Shown here: one piece after another, positions 1 to 11,370 of the stretch | Numbering within the stretch: position 1 is the stretch's first letter | Layout of the letters: every line of letters starts with the position of its first letter | Assembly (NCBI GenBank): GCA_032622095.1 | Contig: CP136061.1 | Location: forward strand, 3,348,001 to 3,412,000 | Length of the DNA stretch: 64,000 nt | From: Siphonodentalium dalli | Lineage: Eukaryota > Mollusca > Scaphopoda > Gadilida > Siphonodentaliidae | Direction: 5' to 3' | The notes under the pieces: model-generated | What the model was told of the DNA's origin: nothing | Database searches by the model: none | What the model saw: only the letters and a program-made list of their open reading frames with translations | Program-made: the position numbers and the translations under genes

Positions 1-360
1 GTCGACCATAGGTCGCCTCGCATATATAAGAGAATGCATTGGCCTAACAATTTTTTATCATTTTTTTTAAATAAATGTTTCTTACATTTTTTAGGACATA
101 AAATAAAAAACATACATTACCCATTAGAAGCATATAGATGAGTGTCGTCTGCTTATGTTTGTCTGGGGCTCTGTATGGGTGAAATTATAAAATTGTAAAA
201 GAATACAAGAAAAAATTATTAAAATTGTAAAAAAATGTTAGGCCAATGCATTCTCTTATATATGCGAGGCGACCTACGGTCGACTCGAATATATAAGAGA
301 ATGCATTGGCACAGGGTAAAAAAAATCCCGACTTACGACTGGATTTGATATGGCGGGTCA
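1..360. mobile_element. TIR element family A, copy cut by window edge
   Basis: Non-autonomous element with no coding. Its right terminal repeat (about 280-360) contains GCATTGGCACAGGG and ends in ATATGGCGGGTCA. The same sequence, in inverted form, bounds the complete copy at 6119-6597. The left end lies outside the window. The AT-rich interior (about 35-235) is the reverse complement of the interior of the 6119-6597 copy, so the two copies lie in opposite orientation. Each side also carries an internal inverted block with GTCGAC and TATATAAGAGAATGCATTGG. Non-coding status is clear; the superfamily is not. Confidence 0.75.
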
Positions 361-423
361 TAAATGTGTAGCTTAATTGACCAAGTGTTCATGTTAGCTT
401 TAGAATTGACTTCTCGGCTGTGT

Positions 424-803
424 TTAAAGTGATATGAAATACTCCGGTATGGTGAACACATCGAAATGGACAATACTCTTGCTCAAAGTGTTTTTGTTTT
501 TTTTTGGACAAATATTATATCCAAATTGACAACAAACACCGTCATTCTTTTATATTAATTAAATGCAGTTGTTTGCTTTAGTTAATCGCCGATATTTGCG
601 TCCCGAATCGAAATGCAGATATTTACAATTGAGCGTAGTCAGTTCAGACGATGTTTTCTATGAAGTGGAACGGTCGATTTGTTTGAGATTTTCGGAGATG
701 TTAGTAGAATTATACATCCCCCAGTTGACATAGATCCTGAGCACTAACTTATCACTTTCACGCATCCGAACAGTATCCGTAATATGTCTTTAAAGATGCG
801 AAC
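424..803 (+). repeat. Dispersed repeat B, leader of the minisatellite
   Basis: About 380 bp that recurs, diverged, at 31118-31490. Shared landmarks in the same order are AAAGTGATRTGAAAYACTCCGG, the stretch around TTGACAACAAACACYGTCAT, GTTCAGACGATGTTTTC and ACTAACTTATCA. The last part, ATATGTCTTTAAA, is the core of the minisatellite monomer that follows here. No coding frame spans it. It is probably a transposable-element fragment, but I found no terminal repeats. Confidence 0.7.
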
Positions 804-2608
804 AGTATCCGTAATATGTCTGTAAAGATGCGCGGCCCGAACAGTATCCGTAATATGTCTTTAAAGATGCGAACAGTATCCGTAATATGTCTTTAAAGAT
901 GCGAACAGTATCCGTAATACGTCTTTAAAGATGCGCGGCCCGAACAGTATCCGTAATATGTCTTTAAAGATGCGCGGCCCCAACAGTATCCGTAATATGT
1001 CTTTAAAGATGCGAACAGTATCCGTAATATGTCTTTAAAGATGCGAACAGTATCCGTAATATGTCTTTAAAGATGCGAACAGTATCCGTAATATGTCTTT
1101 AAAGATGCGCGGCCCGAACAGTATCCGTAATATGTCTTTAAAGATGCGCGGCCCGAACAGTATCCGTAATATGTCTTTAAAGATGCGAACAGTATCCGTA
1201 ATATGTCTTTAAAGATGCGAACAGTATCCGTAATATGTCTTTAAAGATGCCCGAACAGTATCCGCAATATGTCTTTAAAGATGCGCGGCCCGTACAGTAT
1301 CCGTAATATGTCTTTAAAGATGCGCGGCCCGAACGGTATCCGTAATATGTCTTTAAAGATGCGCGGCCCGAACAGTATCCGTAATATGTCTTTAAAGATG
1401 CGCGGCCCGAACAGTATCCGTAATATGTCTTTAAAGATGCTCGGCCCGAACAGTATCCGTAACATGTCTTTAAAGATGCGCGGCCCGAACAGTATCCGTA
1501 ATATGTCTTTAAAGATGCGCGGCCCGAACAGTATCCGTAATATGTCTTTAAAGATGCGCGGCCCGAACAGTATCCGTAATATGTCTTTAAAGATGCGCGG
1601 CCCGAACAGTATCCGTAATATGTCTTTAAAGATGCGCGGCCCGAACAGTATCCGTAATATGTCTTTAAAGATGCGCGGCCCGAACAGTATCCGTAATATG
1701 TCTTTAAAGATGCGCGGCCCGAACAGTATCCGTAATATGTCTTTAAAGATGCGCGGCCCGTACAGTATCCGTAATATGTCTTTAAAGATGCGCGGCCCGA
1801 ACAGTATCCGTGATATGTCTTTAAAGATGCCCGAAGAGTATCCGTAATATGTCTTTAAAGATGCGCGGCCCGAACAGTATCCGTAATATGTCTTTAAAGA
1901 TGCGCGGCCCGAACAGTATCCGTAATATGTCTTTAAAGATGCGCGGCCCGAACAGTATCCGTAATATGTCTTTAAAGATGCGCGGCCCGAACAGTATCCG
2001 TAATATGTCTTTAAAGATGCTCGGCCCGAACAGTATCCGTAACATGTCTTTAAAGATGCGCGGCCCGAACAGTATCCGTAATATGTCTTTAAAGATGCGC
2101 GGCCCGAACAGTATCCGTAATATGTCTTTAAAGATGCGCGGCCCGAACAGTATCCGTAATATGTCTTTAAAGATGCGCGGCCCGAACAGTATCCGTAATA
2201 TGTCTTTAAAGATGCGCGGCCCGAACAGTATCCGTAATATGTCTTTAAAGATGCGCGGCCCGAACAGTATCCGTAATATGTCTTTAAAGATGCGCGGCCC
2301 GAACAGTATCCGTAATATGTCTTTAAAGATGCGCGGCCCGTACAGTATCCGTAATATGTCTTTAAAGATGCGCGGCCCGAACAGTATCCGTGATATGTCT
2401 TTAAAGATGCCCGAAGAGTATCCGTAATATGTCTTTAAAGATGCGCGGCCCGAACAGTATCCGTAATATGTCTTTAAAGATGCGCGGCCCGAACAGTATC
2501 CGTAATATGTCTTTAAAGATGCGCGGCCCGAACAGTATCCGTAATATGTCTTTAAAGATGTGCGGCCCGTTTTGTATCCGTAATATGTCTTTAAAGATGC
2601 GCGGCCCG
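767..2608. repeat. Minisatellite, 39-bp and 32-bp units, about 49 copies
   Basis: Head-to-tail repeats of a unit built around AACAGTATCCGTAATATGTC followed by TTTAAAGATGCG. The 39-bp form carries an extra CGGCCCG; the 32-bp form lacks it. The two forms are mixed from 767 to about 1250, and almost all units are 39 bp after that. Because 39 is 13 codons and the unit has no stop, long frames open on both strands: plus, repeating MSLKMRGPNSIRN; minus, repeating ILFGPRIFKD. The 32-bp units break the frame and nothing resembles an initiation or splice context, so I read this as non-coding DNA. A stray partial unit lies at 2709-2740. Confidence 0.95.
1251..2410. repeat. Two 580-bp higher-order repeats within the minisatellite
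   Basis: A variant junction GATGCCCGAASAGTATCCG recurs with CCGAA at 1251, 1831 and 2411, exactly 580 bp apart each time. Private variants recur at the same offset: GATGCTCGG at about 1438 and 2018, and a CCCGTACAG unit and a CCGTGATATG unit near the end of each block. Each block holds 14 39-bp units plus one shortened unit. The two blocks are nearly identical, which implies a recent block duplication or unequal exchange. Confidence 0.9.
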
Positions 2609-2872
2609 TTTGGTCTTAAGCAAATTATCGGCTTAACAGGAAAAAGAACATGAACAATACTTAGAATTACGATCAGTTTTATACCACAGGCATCGTGGTA
2701 TCAATATAAAGTAATATGTCTTTAAAGATGCGCGGCCCGTTTTGTCGCCAAATAATCCAGAATGTCTTTAGCAAATTATCGGCTTATCAGGAAAAAGAAC
2801 ATGAACAATACTTAGAATTACGATCAGGCGTATACCACAGGCATCGTGGTATCAATATAAAGTAATATGTTG
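2585..2872 (+). repeat. Tandem duplication, period about 151 bp
   Basis: Two copies begin with a minisatellite-like GCGCGGCCCGTTT and continue through GCAAATTATCGGCTTA (2620 and 2771), GAACATGAACAATACTTAG and a small hairpin ATACCAC/GTGGTAT (2681-2701 and the matching place in copy two). It looks like the degenerate right border of the minisatellite. Confidence 0.85.
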
Positions 2873-3964
2873 GAAACTATCACAAAACTTCCTAATTTAG
2901 AACGCTCTTTATTATCTACCACTTATTGGGCGACAGAAGAATGTGAGCTCATCATAAGAGGCGATCTTTAGATTTTTTGCTATAAATCTGTAAATATATG
3001 TGGCATGTTTTGTTTTTTAAAATCCCAAGAAAATGTTGGAATAAAAGCTCGGACAAATTACCTCAGTAGACGAACGAACGGACGGGCGGTCAAGCTGTTT
3101 CCGGTATACCCGAAACATACAGAGGCGATTTATCAGGTTTTTAATTTGGTCGGTCGTTAAAGTTTAAAAGATCGTCCATGTTAACCCTGTACTAAATAGA
3201 TTCCTCCACCCAGTTATAACAGTGTATATTGTAATGGTCTATTTTCATTAATAATGTACTTCACTGTTGGTGAAGGTCCCAACTTGAAATTACATGCCTC
3301 ACTGTGATGGTTCCGAGCCGATATCGCAATAAACATTGAATTAATTACCCAGGAGATATTCCATAATTGTATAAAATATAAGCGACGAAAAACAAAATCG
3401 GTCACAAAGTTACTTAAGTCGTGAAATTTCGAGTTACGGCCTTGAAATTTCGAGTTACGGCCCTCACCCACGGTGAAGTGCGTTATTAAGGAACAGGTAA
3501 TAACTCATAAATATATTCTCGGCGTTAGTACTCCGACTCTATAAGATTCCATGTCAAAACTTCAAAAAGTTCCAAGGTTTTGTACTGTTGGAATATGATA
3601 TCTACGACGTTAGCCAGAGTAGAGATTCATGACATGATCTATAGAGTGCAGGTTGGGAATGCACTCAATGTAGTATGCCCATAGTGATGGGCGTGGTTAA
3701 GCCTCATGTTGTTCCTGGTAAAATTTGAGGGCTTTTCTGATAATCAATTTACTACAATGTTCTACAATTCTTAGCGTTGAAAGGTGCCGTTAATTTAACC
3801 CAACGGTGAAATAATCGTCTACATTTCAGAGTTATGCCACATGTTGTAAACATGAACGCTACCGCGTTCCTATCATAGATAGTCGAAAGGTCACACCTCA
3901 CGTATATCGCAGCATGGATGTGTGTATGATATAACACCTAACGCGCACAACAAGATTGTACATT
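2873..3964. other. Unassigned non-coding stretch
   Basis: No gene seen. A 22-bp tandem duplication with core GAAATTTCGAGTTACGGCC sits at 3421-3462. The motif AACGCTCTTTATT, which recurs across the window, is at 2901-2913. Frames are short and carry no recognisable domain. Confidence 0.6.
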
Positions 3965-4285
3965 AATAAATGGACAATCCGTACCTAAAGTTTCATTAAT
4001 TAACGCTCTTTAAAAACACTTCTTCAAATAGTTCCGTTATTTCGTCAAAATCACTTCTTCAAATATCTCCGTTATTTCGTCAAAAACACTTCTTCTCATA
4101 CAAGTCGCTGTTATTTAGTAAAGGTACATTCTGTATAGTGTTATTACCCTTCAGATTAAATATGAAGCTAACATGCAGGATTATCTATATATGTCGTAAT
4201 TTAGTGGACAATCCGAAGCTCTCGTGCCACGCGTGGTCGAATTGACCATTAATTAATGCAAATTTAGGTACGGATTGTCTATTTA
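3965..4285. mobile_element. MITE-like element, about 320 bp, 37-39-bp inverted ends
   Basis: The left end at 3965-4003 (TGGACAATCCGTACCTAAAG, then CATTAATTAA) is inverted at 4249-4285 (TTAATTAATG, then TTAGGTACGGATTGTC). No coding capacity. An internal GGACAATCCG repeats at 4206. A 39-bp unit with core CACTTCTTCAAATA and GTTATTTCGTCAAAA is repeated about three times at 4015-4115. I could not define a clean target duplication. Confidence 0.6.
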
Positions 4286-4599
4286 TAAATGGCCAATCCT
4301 TAAATAATTGCCTGGAGATAAAGGATAACAGTTGATCCATAATCGTATTCGGATACTGTCATATAAAGAACGCATCCAAATGATTGTGCTTTCCGGAATT
4401 AAAATATGCACACATGTCAAATGAGCATGTACTTGGCACACACCTTCGTAATGGGTGCAATACAGTTACCAAGCATATACTACATAGTCGGCCATTCATA
4501 TACACATCTCCATCGTCATAGCCTAAACTAGATGGCTAGGAATGCCGGCAGATATATGTTCATCCCCGCCTAAAATATCACGTACACCATGAACGTCAG

Positions 4600-4966
4600 T
4601 TATTAATATCTGAAATATACACCCATGTGTTGCCTTTATTCAGCGTGTGAATTAACCATTCCATTACTGGAGTTTCCTGTAATTTTGCTTAAACCCTGTT
4701 GTGCCAATGTATTCTCTTATATAGAGCCTCGCATATTGGCCTAAGAATATTTACCTTGTGAGCCAGTGCATTATCTTATATATGCGAGGCCCTCTATGTG
4801 AGACTCGCATATATAAGAAAATATACTGGCACATTATATTTAATGCTGCACCAGCGTAGCTCCCGCCGTGAAAGGGTTAATATCTTAAATATACACTAAT
4901 GTATTGCATTTAGTCAGCGCGTTAATTAACCATTCCATGACTGGAGCTTCCTGGAATTTTGCGAAA
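4600..4966. repeat. 90-bp direct repeats around a family A relic
   Basis: The block at about 4600-4689 (AATTAACCATTCCAT, ACTGGAG, TTCCTG, AATTTTGC) recurs diverged at about 4878-4966. Between them, 4693-4832 is a decayed family A copy: GTGCCAATGTATTCTCTTAT on the left and CATATATAAGAAAATATACTGGCAC on the right, each shared with 6119-6597. The arrangement may be an old target-region duplication or two tandem units with a later insertion. Confidence 0.6.
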
Positions 4967-5164
4967 AATAAGTTTTTCAGGACAACGTGTGGCTCTTCTG
5001 TTCGATTAGTATATAAATTATATTAATATCGCGGAAGTCGATCCACAAAATGTAGGTAAAATGTCGCCGGTGACAGCAGCTGTCTTAACGAATCATCAAG
5101 GGCGATAAACCCTGCATGGAGTTTGATATACATGTATGGTTACGCTGGCTGGCTAGGGTGAATA

Positions 5165-5322
5165 AAATTACACCTAACACCCCATCATCGTCTCGAACGG
5201 TGGTGATGTTATTTTTCAGTTGTCTATGGTAATCGGATAAGATTACACCTAACACCCCATCATCGTCTTGAACGGTTGTGATGTTATTTTTCAGTTGCTA
5301 TGGTAATCGGATAAGATGTCCG
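5165..5322 (+). repeat. Tandem duplication, period about 75 bp, two copies
   Basis: TTACACCTAACACCCCATCA begins each copy (about 5168 and 5243), followed by GAACGGT, GATGTTATTTTTCAGTTG and ATGGTAATCGGATAAG. The copies differ at only a few bases. Confidence 0.85.
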
Positions 5323-6118
5323 TCGATATGCCTTTACAAAATGGCTACCAGATACCGCGTCTTTCGACGAAAGACGAAACTGGCTAAATGCAAGCATGGA
5401 TAAACTATAATGGTTACAATTGAAGGTGATGCGTATTCGTTACGCTCAAATGCACATCACGTCCATCTAAATATCATTTGCCTCACACACTGATGGCGCC
5501 CTACAGTCGTGAGATCTCGTATATATTCTTCGTAGATGAAAAAGCCTATTTTCACAGGGGGGGGGGGGTCGGAACAAATTTCAGGCACGTATGGCATTTT
5601 TTCCCTTTCGATCATTTTTTGTACCCACCACCGCCAAATTTTTTTCCGTTTTCGGCAGTTTTTTTCGACCATTTTTTTACACCCACCCCCCTTTTAACAC
5701 TAAATCAGAGATTTGCGGGGGGAAATTCACTGTAAACAGCTGTATATGAATTTCTGTGCATACTATTTATCATGGATGTTAACATGGACATGTAAATAGG
5801 AATTAGTCATTTTGATGTCATTCGGCCAAAAAAACATGGCTGCCAGCGGCCATCTTGGATTTCAAAATTTGCAACAAAATACAACACGATAACTGCCTGC
5901 AGTCAGTTTACCAGTTAGAATTACATTATTTCTCTCATTCAAAGTGGTTTTGAAGCCCAACTCATTGCCAAAACACTAAAAAACAAGCAGGATTTTTTTT
6001 TTTAGTTTCGGAAAAAATTGCTTGTTGGTGGCTTTGACCACCCACCCACCCCGGCAAACGTGCCGGACATTTTAGTTCACCCCCCCCTGATTTTCACTGA
6101 ACTTTTAAAGGCCCATTT
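5323..6118. other. Unassigned stretch with homopolymers
   Basis: No gene seen. Notable are a G run near 5560-5569, C runs around 5684-5690 and 6080-6087, and the phrase GGCCATCTTGGATTTCA at about 5850, a motif also present near 32517 and repeatedly inside the foldback element. The short open frames here are built from homopolymer tracts and are not credible. Confidence 0.55.
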
Positions 6119-6597
6119 GTGACCCACCATATCAAATCCAGTCGTAAGTCGGGATTGTTTTACCCTGTGCCAATGCATTCTCTTATATATGCGAGTCGAC
6201 CATAGGTCGCCTCACATATATAAGAAAATGCATTGGCCTAACAATGTTTTACAATTTTAATAATTTTGTCTTGTATTCTTTAACAATTTTATAATTTTAC
6301 CCATACAGAGCCCCAGGCAAACATGAGCAGACGACACTCTTCTATATGCTTCTTTATATGTGTGGCGCTCCCTGCAGGGTAATGGATGTTTTTTATTTTA
6401 TGTCCTAAAAAATGTAAGAAACATTTATTTAAAAAAAATGATAAAAAATTGTTAAGCCAATGCATTCTCTTATATATGCGAGGCGACCTATGGTATATAA
6501 GAGAATGCATTGGTCGACTCGCATATATCAGAGAATGCATTGGCACAGGGTAAAAAATCCCGACTTACGACTGGATTTGATATGGCGGGTCACATTT
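6119..6597. mobile_element. TIR element family A, complete copy (479 bp)
   Basis: The left end GTGACCCACCATATCAAATC (6119) is inverted at the right as GATTTGATATGGCGGGTCAC (ending 6597). The matching arms extend about 80 bp, through CCAATGCATTCTCTTATATA. ATTT flanks both ends, so a 4-bp target duplication is possible. The interior is AT-rich with no coding and is itself bounded by a second inverted pair (GGCCTAACAAT / ATTGTTAAGCC). Other copies: 1-360 (interior inverted relative to this one), 4693-4832 and 29562-29607. Symmetrical nested ends suggest a foldback-type non-autonomous DNA transposon; the superfamily is not assigned. Confidence 0.8.
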
Positions 6598-9224
6598 AAT
6601 TTTCGAGTTACCGATAAATGTTTTTATAGTGCCTTGATATACGGTTTTAATAACAATCTATAATATAAAATATGATTAAAATACTTGGAACGCCTGTGTC
6701 TCAGAAGGTCCCCATAGAGTAATAGAAAATAGCTGAAATAATAGAAACATCCACCCACCCCCCCCCCCCCTTTGACCCCGTTATAAAATCAATATTTCCG
6801 ACCAATAAATTGTCGCGAACGTGTTCTTACACGCGATGTCATAACCTATAAATGCTCATATATATTCTACAAGTCATTCCGAAGCCACCAATACCTTTTT
6901 TATTTCACCCGGTGAGTTTGTGCTCGATATGTTCAACTTTATTCATCAAACGAATTCAACAAACTAGACATGTCTGCGACTTGCAGTAAATATTGACACC
7001 GATAGTAAAACAAGAATTCACGAGTCAAGGTCATGTGGAATTCCCAGAATTTAACTATACTTCACTTCTCCACTTCTGTTTTTAAATCAGATAAACTTCT
7101 TAGACCAGAGAAACTTAGTAAATCAAGTGTTTCTTCAATACTCTATCGATCGGATATTTATGCATATTTATTTTTTCAAGCCAACATTTGTAAACTTTAA
7201 TCTCGATTATTGTCAATCAATCAGCACTTATGGTTGCACACCATGTTGCAGTGAATTATCTCCGAACGCGACCAAATTTACATGGCATGGTCACATGTCA
7301 CCCCGATAACGATGCCATGAAAATTTTGTAAGCGAATTACTCGCCCCTGAATGTTCAAAAAATATATATTTGCTCTCCATAATGGAGGAATGTTGCTAAT
7401 GGAGTAGCCGAAGCGCGCGCGAGGGTGAGATCAGACCAGAGGAGGCGGTACATGTCATATTTAGCAAAAAGAAATAGGAGTCAAATTGTTGAGCAAACAG
7501 TTAAGTCAACAATATTTTCAGTGTATATACTGTTGCCACGTCCCTACAACGGCGTAAGGTACACGATGCTGGTTGATCGCATCCATGACAGTGGCGACGC
7601 ACTCTATTTGTCATTGGTCATAACCATTGATTTCATGCAATGCATACATAAGCAGATGTTGAGTATATCGATGGATTATATGCGTGATTGATCACCATAA
7701 TTACGAATTTTATGTTTTCAGTACGCTTTCAAAGTGTTGAACATGAAATCTTGTTTGTCGGTGCCATGAATGTACATTTATATGTGGTGCGCTAATCATT
7801 GTTAATGTTAAGTGCTTTTAAAGATGCATTATCCGATTAAGTGCTTTTTAAGATGCATTATCCGATTGAAGAAATATTGTCGTTGTAACTTGGTGATATG
7901 GTGACCGTCTGATAAATTAAAATAACTGGGATAAAATATGTATGTATCACATTGTGTCACGCATACATTTGGCGATTTACTACAAAAGTCAAACAGGAGG
8001 GAATATCTATCTTGAGCAGTGAGATCGCCTGCCGGCGCGTGTTAGCCCATCCATAACTAATATAATCTGATGGCGCGCCTTAGGGGTGGCGGCAGATATC
8101 TCAAATTGTCTCAGCCCATAGTGTGCGCTATATAACTGCCCTGGCGGTTAATAGGAATTATTATTCCCTTCTATATGGCTGTGTTTGTATACACCGTCGG
8201 GGTGGTACGCCATAGATGGCGGCAAACACTCTGGGTTTAAAATTAATAGGTCAGTATATTGCTATGCAATGTTATAGTCCCTATATATAGTTTGCTTATA
8301 TTAACATCCACATATGTACATGTACGTACACAGTCACAACTGATCCCGTCTATCTCAAATCGCAAATGTATTATTTTTTAAAATAATTATTGGCATCGCG
8401 TATGATCGATACCTGCAGAATATATCCCACTAGGACATTGGTATCCATATTATTCATGCTGTTGTCGTCATACAAACAAAACAACCACAATCATGCGTGA
8501 TTAGTTCCACAGATTTGTATTGAAGTGCTCTAAATTGATGACAAATTACGACACATACTCTTCGTTAAAATATGCAGTCGAAAATGGCGAATCAAGAAGG
8601 ATGATCTTGGATTCATCGATGTGGCTGGAAAATATTTTTATTCGGCCGTTTCCGAAAATAAAAATACTGACAGACATACGGATTACGACATGTTTCAATG
8701 GGTGGAGATGAGGATAATGAGAGTATTCTAAAGGAACGGCATATAAATAATATAATTGTGAAATTGCCTCGTAATATTGTGGGATAAGTGGGATTAACTT
8801 TTATTTTATATATCTAAAGGAACAGTAACTCCTGCATGCAAACTACTTACGTCGCGCTGCGTGGTATTAGCATAAATTTGGAGACAGAATGGCGTTTATT
8901 AAAATAATTCATATGCCGCCTATATGGAGGAAGCTTTTATTTCATGTAATCTTGTGATATATTTCTATAATACCATATGGGCGCACAAAACCTAAATTAA
9001 ACAGTAAAATATAATATAGACACATAAACAAACTCAAATGTTAATGTCGATGCGTACGTGCACATGTACGTCAGTGAGATATCCCGAATTTAAGTTGAAA
9101 TATGCTGATATGGTAAACTGATTCTGTTAAGAAAATGTACCGTTATTCTTTCGGAACATACATGTTGCAGTGTCTGGATATATATACAATAACGGAACAA
9201 TTTCTTAACACCAATATTTGTCAC
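6598..9224. other. Unassigned non-coding stretch
   Basis: No gene recognised. A 29-bp direct duplication (AGTGCTTTT, AAGATGCATTATCCGATT) lies at 7810-7868. The open frames at 7425-7691 (88 codons) and 8520-8711 (63 codons) match nothing I know and lack convincing splice or start context. The patch at about 8030-8230 is GC-richer than its surroundings. Confidence 0.5.
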
Positions 9225-9705
9225 TACCAGCACAATGGCAAGTCAGCAGGACCCACCAGCATCAGATCAAATTAGCAGGATAACTTAACCGGGATGGAAA
9301 GTGTTTGCCTTGCAATGACTGGACCTTGAAATCAGCTCTATCTCACCTATGACATACATGCACTGTGTCACACTTATAGTAAGGTGGTCACTTTCACCGC
9401 TGTGGCCTGCTCCCACAACTAATGATACACACGGAGTTACCATAGCTCACATCCCTGTCGACGCGCCCGTGACCTGACGGGTGTCACCTTGTTGTCTCGA
9501 TGTCCGTTTCGATATAGATTGGTGTGTGTGTGTATAGATGATGATCGCCGCTCTTCATTGCTATAAATATTCATTTAACACTGGTTCGCCCTGGTTATTT
9601 GGTCATGTGGTCTTAGCAGCATCAGTTCGCCATATCAGCAGCATGACAGTTCACCTGATCCCACCAGCATCATAGCAAATTAGCAAGACCATTTAACCAG
9701 TGTGT
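9225..9705 (+). repeat. Diverged direct repeat, about 410 bp apart
   Basis: A block with CACCAGCATCA, CAAATTAGCA and TTTAACC or CTTAACC occurs at about 9229-9290 and again at 9639-9700. Nothing coding lies between. Probably an old tandem duplication. Confidence 0.5.
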
Positions 9706-11370
9706 GGTTATTATATCACACCATCGTTGACTGACAGTTAGCATATTTTAATCTGTTGTGTACACTCGGGCGATTTATATTGGTCCACCGGGAGGTGTCA
9801 ATCACCATGTCTAATGACCATGAAGTGATAATTTCGTCTGACGCGTGTCTGTTCCCGGGTGTCCCATCGCAGCCGGCATTTCATTAAAAAAAATTGTGCA
9901 TCTATTTACAATGCATAATGTATATATTTACATGAATTATATTCAACTATGGTCGTATGGTATGCATACATGTACATCAGTATAATAATGTTCATAGTGT
10001 TCTCCTGCACTTAACTGTGAAAGACTGAAACCAAAGTTTCAGACAAACTAGGACAATCCGGTGTGTGTGTAATTTAGAAATCAGTTTCCACTCACGGGAA
10101 GTATATTAGTTATAAACGCTCTTTATCGACATACAACTTATAATATTTCGATATTTGCCTCCCACAACTCAACAAAATGCAATGTTAATAAGATAACAGT
10201 CCACTGGCATGTATGCTGGAATATGGGAATGAGGACAGACTACCATTGTTCATGGGTCATGTGCTTCCTTTGACCACCCAACTCGGCATACGATAGTACA
10301 GCAAAGTGATTTATAATGATGCCCCTTGGGTATACGACTATCTGGTTGTACCACGAGGCATGATTGTGTTATATTGAGTAAACTCATAGGAATTTTTTCG
10401 AGAACAGACAAACACCTATCTGGACTAAGAGCCAGTCTGTTAGTTTTGATGGAAGGTGAATAACTCTATACACTTGTATTTGGTACAATTAACCTCACCA
10501 CCATAAAGACACCAATTAGAAACACACAAAACGTCATCCCGTATATATGTTATCTTCGTCATCTACGTTGTATTTGTTAAAATGTTAATGGGAGAGGGGT
10601 GGATGTAAGTTGTTAAAATTTGTGCCCCTATCCCTCTTGTAATATTATATTACAATAAGATATGTTTTAAAAAAAGACACGATATAAGACTTATATATGT
10701 ATTTGGGGTGGTGGTGTCAATTGTGCGAAATTCCCCTGACTATATATCTCCTAGTTTTTTTTATTTTTATGCATTTTAGTTAAATAAAGTGGGAGTTTTG
10801 GGGTAAATATGAGAATCCCTATCAATTAGTGGAAAATCTTCGGCGTGACGTCATCGCATGCGCTAATATTAAACGTGTATCTTACCAATAATTATGAAGC
10901 TGATTTTGTGAGTTAATTATGTGATAAATATAGTTACGATGTACATGTAGGTTGTATACAATGCTATGTATCGGCATCAAGCTAATACTATTCCGAAATT
11001 TGCCTTGCCAACTCAACATCATGCAATGTTAAAATAGCACATAACAGTCGGGAACATATGATTCAATATAACCATACTGTATTATATTGATGCCCAAAGT
11101 AAGGTAGACATATATTTTGCATTGTGTTGTGTCGGGGACAGCCCGTCAATAATTATTAAAAAAACAGGCGTCCTATTTGAACATATATTTTACCATTAAC
11201 TTGCGATGAACGCTCTTTATTGGAATAATGCATAGCCCGTGCATACCATGTCCTCAACAGAACAACGAGTTAGGACCGAAATAACAGTCTCACGCATACA
11301 GCGATAAGTTCATAAGCACTGCGCTCTCGTCGCACACCGTTCCGATACGCGCGCCGAATCTGGAGCCTAA
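9706..11370. other. Non-coding stretch with relic dispersed repeats
   Basis: AACGCTCTTTAT occurs at 10115-10126 and 11209-11220. The block after the first copy (TATTTCGATATTTGCC, AACTCAAC, ATGCAATGTTAA, AACAGTC) recurs diverged at about 10985-11050. This suggests two or three copies of a short dispersed element. No gene seen. Confidence 0.5.

Noticed and set aside
1269-2427. Two 192-codon plus-strand frames of MSLKMRGPNSIRN repeats and matching minus-strand frames
   Set aside because: They exist because the 39-bp unit lacks stops. The opposite strand is equally open and the 32-bp units shift the frame.
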